Source: an uncultured Hyphomicrobiales bacterium (GTDB taxonomy: Bacteria; Pseudomonadota; Alphaproteobacteria; Rhizobiales; Beijerinckiaceae). Taken from it: DNA of 50,288 nucleotides. A model generated the notes under the pieces. That model saw nothing but the letters and a program-made list of their open reading frames with translations. It was not told where the DNA came from and did not search any database. Positions within the stretch are counted from its first letter, which is position 1, and every line of letters starts with the position of its first letter. Where the stretch lies: positions 1-50,288 of the forward strand of contig CAIUPE010000082.1 in the NCBI GenBank assembly GCA_903900975.1. Reading direction: 5' to 3'. The translations under genes were made by a program, and so were the position numbers. Positions 8,056 through 21,066 of this stretch are shown here, piece by piece.

Positions 8056-9638
8056 GCGACGCAGCTAAACCTGCACCTCCAGCGTGGCCACCCGCGCCGC
8101 CCGTCGTTACGACGCGACGGGTCATTGCCTTTATCGGCATGGTGTTTGGTATGTTCATGGCGATTTTGGACATCCAGATCGTCTCAGCTTCGCTCTCTGA
8201 AATTCAGGCCGGTTTGTCGGCTAGTGCCGAGGAAATCTCTTGGGTGCAGACCGCTTATCTGATCGCCGAAGTGGTCATGATCCCACTCTCTGGCTTTTTA
8301 GGCCGGATGATTTCTACGCGCTATTTGTTTGCCATCTCGGCATTTGGTTTCACGCTGATGAGCATCATGTGTGCGCAAGCCGGATCGATTGAGGAAATGA
8401 TCATTTGGCGGGCGCTGCAAGGCTTTATCGGGGGCGGTATGATTCCGGCCGTGTTCTCAGCGGCGTTCTCTATTTTTCCACGCGATAAGCAGCATATTAT
8501 TTCGCCGATCATTGGCTTGGTAGCAACGTTGGCACCCACCATTGGGCCAACCATTGGCGGCTATTTGACCGATCTTTTCTCCTGGCATTGGCTGTTTCTG
8601 GTCAATGTTATACCGGGCATTCTGGTTACCCTTTCGGCTTGGTTTCTGATTGATTTCGACAAACCCAATATGAGCCTGTTCAAGACCTTTGACTGGTGGG
8701 GACTGGCAGGCATGGCCGGCATGCTGGGTGGCCTCGAATATGTGCTTGAAGAAGGCCCCGCCAAAGACTGGTTTCAGGATGATCGGATCGTTACCTGCGC
8801 CATTGTTGCGCTCGTTGGTGGTATCTTGTTTTTCTTGCGTGCCTTTATGGCGAGGACACCAATTGTCGATTTAAAAGCGTTTTCGAACCGCAATTTTGCC
8901 GCCGGTTGTTTAGCCTCCTTTACCATCGGCATTGGCCTTTACGGCTTGACCTATGTTTACCCCATCTTTTTAGCCCGCGTGCGCGGCTACACCTCGCTGG
9001 AAATTGGCACGACGATGTTTTTGACAGGCGTCGCAATGTTTTTAACCGCGCCCGTTGCCGGACGGCTCAGCACGAAACTTGATCCACGCGTATTGCTCGC
9101 CATAGGCATTTTTGGATTTGCGATCGGCACCTTTTTAGCCTCAAACTTGACCAATCAATGGGGCTTTAGCGAGTTAATCTGGCCGCAAATTTTCCGTGGC
9201 GTTTCCTTGATGTTCTGCATGGTACCAATCAACAATGTGGCCCTTGGCACATTGCCGATGGACCGGCTTAAAAACGCGTCGGGCCTGTTTAACCTGACGC
9301 GTAACCTTGGCGGTGCTGTTGGGCTCGCTTTGATCAATACCGTTTTGAATGACCGCTGGGATCTGCATATGCAGCGCTTGCGTGACAGTTTGAGCTGGGG
9401 TCGCCAAGTGGCTGATGAAACACTGGCTAATATGACGCTTGGCATGGCACCTTTGGCCGACGGGGCTGCGGTGGCCGCAACTAAAAATCTCGCGGGGCTT
9501 GTCCGCCGCGAGGCGTTGGTGATGGCATTAGGCGATGTATTTTTTGCATTAACGGGCGTTTTTCTCTTGATGCTGCTGGTTTTACCCGCCATCGAGAAGG
9601 TCGGGGGACCAAAAGCTGCCGGTGGCGGCGGGCATTGA
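8052..9638 (+). CDS. DHA2 family MFS drug transporter, EmrB type
   Basis: A 528-residue inner-membrane protein with about 14 hydrophobic segments, the length and layout of the 14-helix DHA2 drug:proton antiporters. Typical stretches are FMAILDIQIVSASL in helix 1, SWVQTAYLIAEVVMIPLSGFLGR (motif A region), and the antiporter motif C-like PTIGPTIGGYLTD in helix 5. Together with the upstream adaptor it would export hydrophobic drugs or other compounds across both membranes. The substrate cannot be predicted. The gene ends 44 bases before prmA. Confidence 0.92.
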   Translation: MSDAAKPAPPAWPPAPPVVTTRRVIAFIGMVFGMFMAILDIQIVSASLSEIQAGLSASAEEISWVQTAYLIAEVVMIPLSGFLGRMISTRYLFAISAFGFTLMSIMCAQAGSIEEMIIWRALQGFIGGGMIPAVFSAAFSIFPRDKQHIISPIIGLVATLAPTIGPTIGGYLTDLFSWHWLFLVNVIPGILVTLSAWFLIDFDKPNMSLFKTFDWWGLAGMAGMLGGLEYVLEEGPAKDWFQDDRIVTCAIVALVGGILFFLRAFMARTPIVDLKAFSNRNFAAGCLASFTIGIGLYGLTYVYPIFLARVRGYTSLEIGTTMFLTGVAMFLTAPVAGRLSTKLDPRVLLAIGIFGFAIGTFLASNLTNQWGFSELIWPQIFRGVSLMFCMVPINNVALGTLPMDRLKNASGLFNLTRNLGGAVGLALINTVLNDRWDLHMQRLRDSLSWGRQVADETLANMTLGMAPLADGAAVAATKNLAGLVRREALVMALGDVFFALTGVFLLMLLVLPAIEKVGGPKAAGGGGH

Positions 9639-9682
9639 GACACAACGTCGACAGGTCGCTCAGTCTCGTATAAAAGACGCCT

Positions 9683-10606
9683 ATGCTTGAAGGTCTCACC
9701 CCAAAAAATCCGACCCATGTAATGAAACTCGTCAGCGACGAGAAGACGGCCAGAGGCGTGGCCGACATTGTCATGGAAACATTCGACCCCAATGAGACGG
9801 CTGCGGCCGCCTTTGAAAACGAGGCGACCCTGGCTTGGGAAGTCGAAGTCTATTTCGCCGATGCGCCCAATGAGGCGAATATGCGCGAGTTGATCGCCGC
9901 CACTGTCAATGACGCGGCCGCCAAAGCGCTCACCTTCGAAACACTTGCCGAAAAAGACTGGGTAAAGGCCTCTCTGGACGGGCTTTCTATTGTCGATGCT
10001 GGCCGTTTCAAAGTGCATGGCTCGCATGACCGTGATCGTATTCCACTCAACGCTATCGGCATCGAGATTGAGGCGGCTTTGGCCTTTGGCACCGGCCACC
10101 ACGGCACGACGCGTGGCTGCCTCTTAATGCTGGATGATATTTTGAAGCGGCGCAGGCCCAAGCATGTGCTGGATATCGGTACAGGCTCCGGCGTATTGGC
10201 GATTGCCGCCGCACGCGCGCTGCATGCGCCGGTGGCGTCGGGTGATATTGATCCAGTTGCCGTTGAAGCCGCCTATAGCAACGCCGTGCTCAACCGCGCG
10301 GGTGCTTATGTAAAGCCCGCAGTGGCTAAGGGCGTGCGTCATCCCGCACTTTATGCCAACAAACATTATGATTTGATTTTTGCCAATATTCTGGCGCGTC
10401 CATTGATCAAATTGGCACCGCAGATTGCGGCTGTTGCTTCCTCGGATGCGGATATCGTTTTATCCGGCCTATTGGCACATGATGTGCCGGGCGTGGTCAA
10501 TGCGTATGGCATGCAAGGTTGGTATCTCGTCAAACGGCGTAACCTCGAAGGGTGGGCCGCATTATTGATGCGTCGCGTGGCTGGCCGACCGCTGACGGCG
10601 GCTTAA
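9683..10606 (+). CDS. prmA: Ribosomal protein L11 methyltransferase
   Basis: A 307-residue protein matching PrmA, which methylates amino groups of ribosomal protein L11 using S-adenosylmethionine. The C-terminal Rossmann methyltransferase domain begins near residue 120 with the PrmA signature FGTGHHGTT (135-143) and SAM motif I DIGTGSG (164-170), and has the NxxL-type motif in FANILARPL. The N-terminal about 100 residues correspond to the L11-recognition domain. The start at 9683 is acceptable, but ATG at 9722 is also possible. The modification is non-essential in known bacteria. Confidence 0.93.
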   Translation: MLEGLTPKNPTHVMKLVSDEKTARGVADIVMETFDPNETAAAAFENEATLAWEVEVYFADAPNEANMRELIAATVNDAAAKALTFETLAEKDWVKASLDGLSIVDAGRFKVHGSHDRDRIPLNAIGIEIEAALAFGTGHHGTTRGCLLMLDDILKRRRPKHVLDIGTGSGVLAIAAARALHAPVASGDIDPVAVEAAYSNAVLNRAGAYVKPAVAKGVRHPALYANKHYDLIFANILARPLIKLAPQIAAVASSDADIVLSGLLAHDVPGVVNAYGMQGWYLVKRRNLEGWAALLMRRVAGRPLTAA

Positions 10607-10630
10607 TTCAATCCCGAACGGGCAAGGACG

Positions 10631-12457
10631 ATGACGATGGCCGAAGCGATGTTTCAAACCTTCGACGAGAAAGCCAATCCCGCCCAAGGCGCGCCCCATG
10701 TCAAAGCGCTACGCGCTGAGCTGAAAGCCCGCGGTCTTGACGGTTTTGTTATCCCTCGGACCGATGAGCACCAAAATGAATATGTCCCCGCCTCCTCCGA
10801 GCGGTTGGCTTGGCTGACGGGCTTTCTGGGGTCTTGGGGCACGGCGATTGTGTTGGCTGATCAAGCTGCCATTTTCGTCGACGGCCGCTACACGGTACAG
10901 GTGCGCGAGCAGGTGGATATTAACGCCTTTACCCCTGAACATCTGATCGATAGCCCGCCCGAGGCATGGCTTGAGAAGCATTTGAAACCCGGCCAGAAGC
11001 TTGGCTTTGATCCGTGGTTGCATACCGCAGACGGCACCAAGCGTTTGGAAAAGGCCTGTGCAGCGGCAAAGGCAACTCTGGTAGCCGTTGAGAGTAATCC
11101 GGTCGACACCGTGTGGGCGGATCGCCCTGCCCCGCCTCTCGCGCAAGTGATGCTGCATAAGCCCGCTTATGCTGGCGAAGATGCACATGACAAATTAAAG
11201 CGCATTCAGGCCAAACTGACCGCCCAAGGCAGCGATGCGCTGGTGATTACGGACGCGCATGCCGTGGCATGGGCCTTCAATATCCGTGGCGGCGATGTTG
11301 GACACACGCCTCTGCCGCTCGGCTTTGCGATTGTGCCGCGCGAGGGCAAAGCGGAACTCTTTATGGATGGCCGCAAATTCTCCAACACCGTGCGCAGCGC
11401 CGTTTCCGATTTAGCCGAAATTGCTGATCCTGTTGCACTTGATAAGGCCTTAAGCCGGCTTGGCCAATCAGGAGCCAAGGTTAAGTTTGATGCGTCGTCT
11501 GCCTCTAGCCGCCTCGTTTCTTTGCTTGAAAATGCAGGCGGGCAAGCCGATGTCGGTGTCGATATGATTGCCTTGATGAAGGCCGTCAAAAATCAGGCCG
11601 AAATTGCAGGCTCACGTGCAGCCCATGCCCGCGATGGGGCGGCGATGACGCGCTTTCTCGCTTGGTTTGACCGTGAAGCGATCTCCGAAAAACTCACCGA
11701 GATTGATGCCACGATTGCGCTTGAAGGCTTCCGCCGTGATACTGGTGTGTTGAAGGATGTGTCCTTCCCCTCGATCGCGGGCGCTGGCCCCAATGCTGCC
11801 ATTCCACATTACAAGGTTTCAACCGCTTCTAATCGCCGCATCGAGAAGGGCATTTTCCTGATCGATTCGGGCGCGCAATATGAGGACGGCACCACCGATA
11901 TCACACGCACCATGGTGGTTGGGCCTGCAACGGCCGAGATGAAAGACCGCTTTACCCGCGTGTTGAAGGGCCATATCGCGATTGACACAGTGGTATTCCC
12001 GAAGGGCGTATCGGGTGCGCAGATCGACGCGTTTGCCCGCAGCCCTTTGTGGGAAGCGGGCCTTGATTTCGACCATGGCACCGGCCACGGCATTGGCTCC
12101 TACCTCTCCGTGCATGAAGGCCCGCAGCGCATCGCCAAAACCGGCGTGACGCCGCTTGAAGCGGGCATGATGCTATCGAACGAGCCGGGCTTTTACAAAG
12201 CTGGGCATTGGGGCATTCGGATCGAGAATTTGATTTTAGTCGAGAAGCGCGAGATCGAAGGCGCCGAACGCGAAATGCTGGGCTTTGAAACGCTGAGCTT
12301 CGCGCCGATTGATTTGAATTTGGTTGAGCCAAAGCTTCTGACGGCTGATGAACGGGCTTGGCTGAATGCCTATCACGCCAAAACGCGCGCGATTGTCGGC
12401 CCGCATTTAGATGCGGAAACGATGAAGTGGTTGGAGACGGCGACGCGGGAGATTTGA
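10631..12457 (+). CDS. Aminopeptidase P family protein (M24B, Xaa-Pro aminopeptidase)
   Basis: A 608-residue three-domain aminopeptidase P that removes N-terminal residues preceding proline. Two creatinase-like N-terminal domains (about 20-160 and 175-315) precede the pita-bread M24 catalytic domain (about 320-540) and a short C-terminal M24-C segment. All five dinuclear metal ligands appear to be present: Asp in IDSGAQY and TTDITRT, His in FDHGTGHGIG, Glu in LSNEPGFY and Glu in RIENLILVE. This long form resembles cytosolic eukaryotic aminopeptidase P more than the shorter E. coli PepP. ATG at 10637 is an alternative start. Confidence 0.93.
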   Translation: MTMAEAMFQTFDEKANPAQGAPHVKALRAELKARGLDGFVIPRTDEHQNEYVPASSERLAWLTGFLGSWGTAIVLADQAAIFVDGRYTVQVREQVDINAFTPEHLIDSPPEAWLEKHLKPGQKLGFDPWLHTADGTKRLEKACAAAKATLVAVESNPVDTVWADRPAPPLAQVMLHKPAYAGEDAHDKLKRIQAKLTAQGSDALVITDAHAVAWAFNIRGGDVGHTPLPLGFAIVPREGKAELFMDGRKFSNTVRSAVSDLAEIADPVALDKALSRLGQSGAKVKFDASSASSRLVSLLENAGGQADVGVDMIALMKAVKNQAEIAGSRAAHARDGAAMTRFLAWFDREAISEKLTEIDATIALEGFRRDTGVLKDVSFPSIAGAGPNAAIPHYKVSTASNRRIEKGIFLIDSGAQYEDGTTDITRTMVVGPATAEMKDRFTRVLKGHIAIDTVVFPKGVSGAQIDAFARSPLWEAGLDFDHGTGHGIGSYLSVHEGPQRIAKTGVTPLEAGMMLSNEPGFYKAGHWGIRIENLILVEKREIEGAEREMLGFETLSFAPIDLNLVEPKLLTADERAWLNAYHAKTRAIVGPHLDAETMKWLETATREI

Positions 12458-12467
12458 GCGGACCCCG

Positions 12468-12893
12468 TCAGGGCAAATCGGCAGGATCAAGCCAAGCAAC
12501 GCCGGTTGGCTCAAAATGGCGGCCGTTGCGCGTTAACACCGTAAGCCCGTGGATCGCAGCTGTGGCTGCGATCATCAAATCGATGCGCTCTACCACGCTA
12601 GGCCGAGCTTGCTCGGCTATTTGCGGCATTGCTAAGGCAATACTCGCTGTAATGGGCAATAGCCGTTCAGCCCAATTATTGATTAAGCCGTCGCGAAATA
12701 CCGCTAATTGATCAGCTCGCTGGTGCTTTGCTTCGCGGCGAAGCTTCAAAATTCCCGCTTCGATTTCAGCAAGCGTTAGCACGCTTATGAAAGATCGATC
12801 ATCGACCGCACGAAGCTTAGGAATAAGGGCGCGCTCCTGCTCCATACGACGCGGATCAAACAGGGAAATAATATTGGTGTCGAGTAGATACAT
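12468..12893 (-). CDS. PIN domain toxin, VapC-like ribonuclease
   Basis: A 141-residue PIN-domain protein. VapC toxins are magnesium-dependent ribonucleases, often cutting tRNA or rRNA. The acidic metal-binding residues are in place: Asp5 (LLDTN), Glu43 (LAEIE) and Asp105 (ERIDLMIAATA). The closing TRNGRHFEPTGV (121-132) is the usual end of this subfamily (LTRNxxHF). It follows the antitoxin gene by nine bases, in the antitoxin-first order expected for vapBC. Cognate RNA target unknown. Confidence 0.87.
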   Translation of the reverse strand: MYLLDTNIISLFDPRRMEQERALIPKLRAVDDRSFISVLTLAEIEAGILKLRREAKHQRADQLAVFRDGLINNWAERLLPITASIALAMPQIAEQARPSVVERIDLMIAATAAIHGLTVLTRNGRHFEPTGVAWLDPADLP

Positions 12894-12902
12894 CTGGGCT
12901 GA

Positions 12903-13253
12903 TCAATCGGAAAAATCAGCGCCAAGGGATCGCTGATCCGACACCCAACGCTCTTGACCGATGTCTATTGCCGCTTGGCCTAGTGCGTTTTCCATAAAGT
13001 CAATAAGGCCGTGCTTAACGGCACCTTGTCCATGCTGATACCCTAAGACTAATTCTTGTAAGCCCGTTCCAACCCGTTGCTCCGACCATTGTGGAATAAG
13101 GGCTGCCGGAATCTCAACAAACGGCTCAAGGACAAGGCGTCCCTGCTCGTCTTTCGTCATGCGATAAGAGCTGATCCCCTTTGCCGCGGCCCCGAGCGTG
13201 ATGCGGCCTTTGGCATCCGGGTGGAGGATTTTGACGGGTGATTTGGATGGCAT
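12903..13253 (-). CDS. AbrB-like antitoxin of the PIN-toxin pair
   Basis: A 116-residue protein upstream of the PIN toxin. The N-terminal half (DAKGRITLGAAAKGISSYRMTKDEQGRLVLEPFVEIP, about residues 13-48, given in outline only) has the swapped-hairpin AbrB/SpoVT look of antitoxins paired with PIN toxins. From about residue 49 the sequence no longer looks like the usual short toxin-binding tail; it is longer and ends QRSLGADFSD. GAGGAG lies ten bases before ATG 13253. Function as the cognate antitoxin is inferred from position and from the N-terminal domain. Confidence 0.7.
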   Translation of the reverse strand: MPSKSPVKILHPDAKGRITLGAAAKGISSYRMTKDEQGRLVLEPFVEIPAALIPQWSEQRVGTGLQELVLGYQHGQGAVKHGLIDFMENALGQAAIDIGQERWVSDQRSLGADFSD

Positions 13254-13298
13254 GATGGTGTCGCTCCTCTTACCGCCCCTTTTAGCAGGATGTCGGCA

Positions 13299-13322
13299 AT
13301 AATTAAAGTGGGAAATCCCACT
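13299..13322 (-). terminator. Weak intrinsic terminator candidate after ligA
   Basis: On the minus strand AGTGGG and CCCACT (13307-13312 and 13317-13322) form a six-base-pair stem with a four-base loop, followed by TTAATTATT. It begins three bases after the ligA stop. The stem is short and the U-tract interrupted, so it would be a modest terminator. Confidence 0.4.
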
Positions 13323-13325
13323 CGA

Positions 13326-17095
<3,770 letters not shown>

Positions 17096-17134
17096 TGTCT
17101 GGTCGGACCCGCCTGCCTCATTTCCGCTTTGCGA

Positions 17135-18010
17135 TCAGTTGATCTTGACCGCCTTAAAGGCCTTGGAAATCCAAGAATCGTCATTCTCTTTCGGCGAAAT
17201 CCCCTTGTTGACCAGCAAGGCATAAGTGTCCTTATACCATTGGCTTTCCGGGAAATTGTGACCAAGAATCGATGCGGCTGTCTCCGCCTCATTGACGACA
17301 CCCAGGGCCAGATAGGCCTCGGTCAACCGCGCAAGCGCTTCCTCAATCTGGCTCGTTGTCTGGTATTGCGACACGACAACGCGGAAGCGGTTAATAGCGG
17401 CCACATAATTATGCTTTTTCAGATAATAGCGGCCAATATCCATCTCGTGACCGGCCAACTGATCGCGTAATCCGCCAATTTTGGTTTTGGCATCGGCTGC
17501 GTAATCGGATTTGGGCCAACGCTGAACAACCTCGACAAAGGCTACGAGTGCCTTCTCGGCCCGCTCTTGATCCCGGCTAACGTCCAAAACCACATCGTAA
17601 TAGGAACTGGCAATCAAATATGCCGCATAGGCGGCCTCAGCGTCAGCCGGATAAAGCTGCAAAAAGCGCTTACCCGAAGCTTCAGCCTCCTCAAACTCCT
17701 TCGATGAATAATGCGAGAAAGTCTCCATCAACAGCGCCTTTTTCGACCACTGTGTGTAGGGGTAAATGCTGTTGAGGTCTTTGAACGACTTTGTCGCCTT
17801 CTCATAGTCATGGGCATCAATGGCCGCCAAGCCGTCATTATACAGCTTTTCAGCCGGAATATCGGGCTTAATCTCAGGCTTATAGACTTCGCCCTTGTCA
17901 AAGGGGTTCATGGAGTCACACGCGGCCAATGGCGCAATAGCAAGCGCTACCAACAACGGACCAACCATCCGAAAGCGAAACTGAGACCGGTAAGACGATA
18001 TTGGGGTCAT
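17135..18010 (-). CDS. bamD: Outer membrane assembly lipoprotein BamD (ComL)
   Basis: A 291-residue lipoprotein of the beta-barrel assembly machine; with BamA it is the essential core that folds outer-membrane proteins. A hydrophobic signal peptide ends in the lipobox LAAC with the modified Cys31. Five TPR-like repeats follow, with typical elements YNDGLAAIDAHDYEKA, FEEAEASGKRFLQLYP and YYLKKHNYVAAINRF. ATG 18010 was chosen because it gives a normal lipoprotein signal; the longer frame adds an atypical N-terminus. Placement between lpxC and recN is common in alphaproteobacteria. Confidence 0.93.
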   Translation of the reverse strand: MTPISSYRSQFRFRMVGPLLVALAIAPLAACDSMNPFDKGEVYKPEIKPDIPAEKLYNDGLAAIDAHDYEKATKSFKDLNSIYPYTQWSKKALLMETFSHYSSKEFEEAEASGKRFLQLYPADAEAAYAAYLIASSYYDVVLDVSRDQERAEKALVAFVEVVQRWPKSDYAADAKTKIGGLRDQLAGHEMDIGRYYLKKHNYVAAINRFRVVVSQYQTTSQIEEALARLTEAYLALGVVNEAETAASILGHNFPESQWYKDTYALLVNKGISPKENDDSWISKAFKAVKIN

Positions 18011-18139
18011 GGAGCAGAACAATCCTCTGGCAATCAACTTAAAACCGGCCACACTCGGCCCGATAGATTTGCTTGAGGTTCATAAACCAATCGCTAACGA
18101 ACCGCTACTGCGCAGTTCTTTCTTCTTAAAAAGAAATAC

Positions 18140-19084
18140 TTAAAGCCGGTCGGCAGAAAATGCGAGTGCGGCAACACGGGGGCGGGTTTCCCCCATAGCT
18201 GAGGATCCAACGCGCTCTTCGACGATCTCAAAAGCCGTTCTATCCGCAAAAAGCGCATGCAGAACCGAAACATTCATCCGGTGACCGCCATAGAACGAGC
18301 GGAAGTGACCGAGGATCGGATAACCGGCAAGCGACAAGTCACCTACCGCATCCAGCATTTTATGGCGAATAAATTCATCACGGTAGCGCAATCCGTCAGT
18401 GTTCACTATCGAATCACCGTCAATCGCGACCGTGTTATCCAGCGAAGCACCAAGCGCGAAGCCCGCTTTGCGCAACATATCAACGTCTTTCATAAACCCG
18501 AATGTACGCGCATGCTGCAACTCGTCTCTAAAACTTGCAGGCGTGATATCCAGCGTCTTTTTCTGCCGCCCGATCAATGCTGTCTTAAACTCTATTTCGA
18601 CCGTCATGCGGAAACCGCGGGCAAACGGAAGCAATTCGGAAAATTTTTCACCGTGCTCGACGCGAACGGGCTTCAAAACCTTGACGAAACGGCGGGGTGC
18701 ATCTTGCCGCACAAGCCCGACGCGATCAAAAACAGCGATGAACGGCGCCGAACTGCCATCCATAATCGGAACCTCGGGTCCATCGATCTCAACCAGAAGA
18801 TTATCAATGCCGGACGCATAAAGGGCCGCCATGAGGTGCTCAATGGTCGAAACCGACCCTGACTCCACATCCCCAATGATGGTGCATAATTCTGATGCGG
18901 TCACCGAATCATGGCGCGAAGCGATCAACCGCTCACGGCCATCGGCCAGATTTTTACGCAGAAATTGAATACCATGATGGGCTGGAGCCGGATGAAAAAC
19001 CAACGTCACCGGCTGATTCGAATGCACACCGCGGCCTGAAATTTCTGCCCGCTTGGCCAACGTTGTTTGTTTTGATCCCGCCAT
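18140..19084 (-). CDS. lpxC: UDP-3-O-acyl-N-acetylglucosamine deacetylase
   Basis: A 314-residue LpxC, the zinc deacetylase that commits the cell to lipid A synthesis. Zinc ligands are His83 (IEHLMAAL) and, near the C-terminus, the His and Asp of RHKMLDAVGD; the catalytic base region and the final GHRMNVSVLHALF histidine are also present. SGRGVHSN opens the first domain. ATG 19084 with GAGAGCGAG before it gives the expected N-terminus (MAGSKQTTLAKR). It follows ftsZ but is separated from it by a strong terminator, so it probably has its own promoter in 19085-19249; TTGAAG and TAAACA, 17 bases apart there, are a weak candidate. Confidence 0.96.
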   Translation of the reverse strand: MAGSKQTTLAKRAEISGRGVHSNQPVTLVFHPAPAHHGIQFLRKNLADGRERLIASRHDSVTASELCTIIGDVESGSVSTIEHLMAALYASGIDNLLVEIDGPEVPIMDGSSAPFIAVFDRVGLVRQDAPRRFVKVLKPVRVEHGEKFSELLPFARGFRMTVEIEFKTALIGRQKKTLDITPASFRDELQHARTFGFMKDVDMLRKAGFALGASLDNTVAIDGDSIVNTDGLRYRDEFIRHKMLDAVGDLSLAGYPILGHFRSFYGGHRMNVSVLHALFADRTAFEIVEERVGSSAMGETRPRVAALAFSADRL

Positions 19085-19249
19085 CTCGCTCTCAGCCTGT
19101 TCCCGCCGCGCTACGCCAGAACCCTTACGCACTCATCACAACTCTTGTGCTCTGTTTAGACGTCCGATGGCTTAACTTCAAATCACGGTTTCTTACCGTT
19201 TGTTACAATTCAACTCTTTATTGAAACGCATTAAAAAGTCTTTAATATC

Positions 19250-19286
19250 AAAAACTTGGCCCGAACCTATCCGGTCCGGGCCAAGT
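19250..19286 (-). terminator. Intrinsic terminator after ftsZ
   Basis: On the minus strand, arms at 19277-19286 and 19254-19263 (ACTTGGCCCG and CGGGCCAAGT) form a ten-base-pair GC-rich stem, extendable by three pairs (ACC/GGT) after one mismatch. The hairpin is followed by a run of five T. It starts 31 bases after the ftsZ stop and marks a transcript boundary between the division genes and lpxC. Confidence 0.85.
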
Positions 19287-19316
19287 TGATGTTACACAAA
19301 TTGTCAGGCGTTGAAT

Positions 19317-20981
19317 TTAGTTCGATTGACGACGCAGGAAGGCTGGAATTTCCATCTGGTCATCTTCGAACATCCGCGGCTGTGGGGCGGCTGCAGGCTG
19401 AGCATACTGAGCCGCTGGCTGATAACGCGGCTGTTCTGGCTGCGCGGCCGGTGCCTGAGCGTAGCTCGTTGGCTCAACCGCCACCTGACGAGGCATTTGC
19501 GGCGCTTCGCCTTCCACCCGACGACCAAAGCCTGCGGTCGTCAAACGTTCCATCAAGGACTTCTTTTGGCGCTCAATCGGTTGAGCCGAAGGCGCGCCAG
19601 CATTGAGGCTTGCATCAATGGTGCGCTGGGCAATTGGCGGCAACTCGTCAATGCTTGGCATACGAACAGGACGGACGGGACGCTCGGATTCAGGGGGAAC
19701 GAAGCCCTGATGCATCGCATGATCGTCATATGCGGCCTCGGCGCGCGGCGCTGCAACGGGAGCAGGTGCCGCCATCACTGGACGAGGAGCTGCTTGACGG
19801 ATCGCGATATCGGGAGCGACCTGGATGCTGCGCGGTTGGAAGGCCTGAGGCGCTGGTGCAGCCTGTTGCGTTTCAGCTAGCGGAGCCTGAAGCTCTGCGG
19901 TCGGGCGAGCAAAGGCCGTGCCTATTTCGGTACGGATACGGTCGGCCATGTCGCGGATGCGAGGATCAACAGCCAGTGCATTCGCCTTCGCTTCCTCGTT
20001 CTGACGGACCATTTCGGCGTGATCGATACCGGTAGCAACTACCGAGACACGAACAATGCCATCAAGCGCATCATCACGGGTCGCGCCGAAGATGACGTTC
20101 GCATCCGGATCAACTTCTTCGCGGATGCGCGTTGCGGCTTCATCAACCTCGTAAAGGGTGAGATCAGATCCGCCGGTGATCGAGATCAACAGACCACGTG
20201 CACCGCTCATGTTCACATCGTCGAGCAATGGATTGGCGATAGCTGCCTCTGCAGCGCGTAAGGCACGCTTCTCGCCGGTGGCTTCGCCCGTGCCCATCAT
20301 CGCCTTGCCCATTTCGCGCATCACGGCGCGAACGTCAGCGAAATCGAGATTGATGAGGCCTTCCTTGACCATCAAATCGGTGATGCAAGCAACACCCGAG
20401 TAGAGCACCCGATCTGCCATTGCGAAGGCATCGGCAAACGTCGTCTGCTCGTTGGCCACGCGGAAGAGGTTTTGGTTCGGAATGACGATCAGCGTATCGA
20501 CGGCCTTTTGCAGCTCAGCGATGCCCTGCTCAGCGAGGCGCATGCGACGTGTGCCTTCGAACTGAAATGGCTTGGTGACCACGCCAACCGTGAGGATACC
20601 CATGTCACGCGCAGCGCGGGCAATCACTGGCGCTGCACCCGTACCGGTACCACCACCCATGCCAGCGGTGACGAACACCATATGAGCACCGGCAAGCTGA
20701 TCACGAATCTCGTCGATGACTTCTTCAGCAGCTGCACGGCCGACTTCCGGCTGCGAACCCGCGCCAAGACCTTCGGTCACTTGCATGCCCATCTGGATGA
20801 CCCGATGCGCCTTGGAGCCCGTCAGCGCCTGCGCGTCTGTATTGCCAACCACGAACTCGCACCCCTGAAGTCCGATTTCGATCATGTTGTTGACGGCATT
20901 ACCGCCCGCACCACCAACACCGAATACCGTAATTCTTGGCTTCAATTCCCGGATGTCGGGTGCAGAAAGATTGATCGTCAT
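19317..20981 (-). CDS. ftsZ: Cell division GTPase FtsZ
   Basis: A 554-residue tubulin homologue that polymerises into the Z-ring. The GTP-binding signature GGGTGTG is at 109-115, NTDAQAL (47-53) contacts nucleotide, and the T7 catalytic loop is [11 protein letters not shown]. The conserved core ends near residue 320. A long proline-, alanine- and glutamine-rich linker of about 200 residues follows, ending in the conserved C-terminal peptide [12 protein letters not shown] (543-554) that binds FtsA. The long linker is normal for alphaproteobacteria. The 85-base gap to ftsA could hold a promoter, but none is clear. Confidence 0.98.
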   Translation of the reverse strand: MTINLSAPDIRELKPRITVFGVGGAGGNAVNNMIEIGLQGCEFVVGNTDAQALTGSKAHRVIQMGMQVTEGLGAGSQPEVGRAAAEEVIDEIRDQLAGAHMVFVTAGMGGGTGTGAAPVIARAARDMGILTVGVVTKPFQFEGTRRMRLAEQGIAELQKAVDTLIVIPNQNLFRVANEQTTFADAFAMADRVLYSGVACITDLMVKEGLINLDFADVRAVMREMGKAMMGTGEATGEKRALRAAEAAIANPLLDDVNMSGARGLLISITGGSDLTLYEVDEAATRIREEVDPDANVIFGATRDDALDGIVRVSVVATGIDHAEMVRQNEEAKANALAVDPRIRDMADRIRTEIGTAFARPTAELQAPLAETQQAAPAPQAFQPRSIQVAPDIAIRQAAPRPVMAAPAPVAAPRAEAAYDDHAMHQGFVPPESERPVRPVRMPSIDELPPIAQRTIDASLNAGAPSAQPIERQKKSLMERLTTAGFGRRVEGEAPQMPRQVAVEPTSYAQAPAAQPEQPRYQPAAQYAQPAAAPQPRMFEDDQMEIPAFLRRQSN

Positions 20982-21066
20982 CGTCTTTGCCTCTTCAATT
21001 GCGACGCCCGGCCGCGCCTTCGTTACTTATTAAGACTAGCCGGCCGCCGCGCCGACACGTCGCATC

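Noticed and set aside
9155-10102. A 315-codon minus-strand frame across the emrB-like and prmA genes
   Set aside because: It spans parts of two clearly identified plus-strand genes and the gap between them; its translation has no domain signal.
12903-13110. Suspected frameshift in the AbrB-like antitoxin
   Set aside because: I read the other two frames of the C-terminal half; both hit stops quickly and neither gives a usual antitoxin tail, so no repair is supported.
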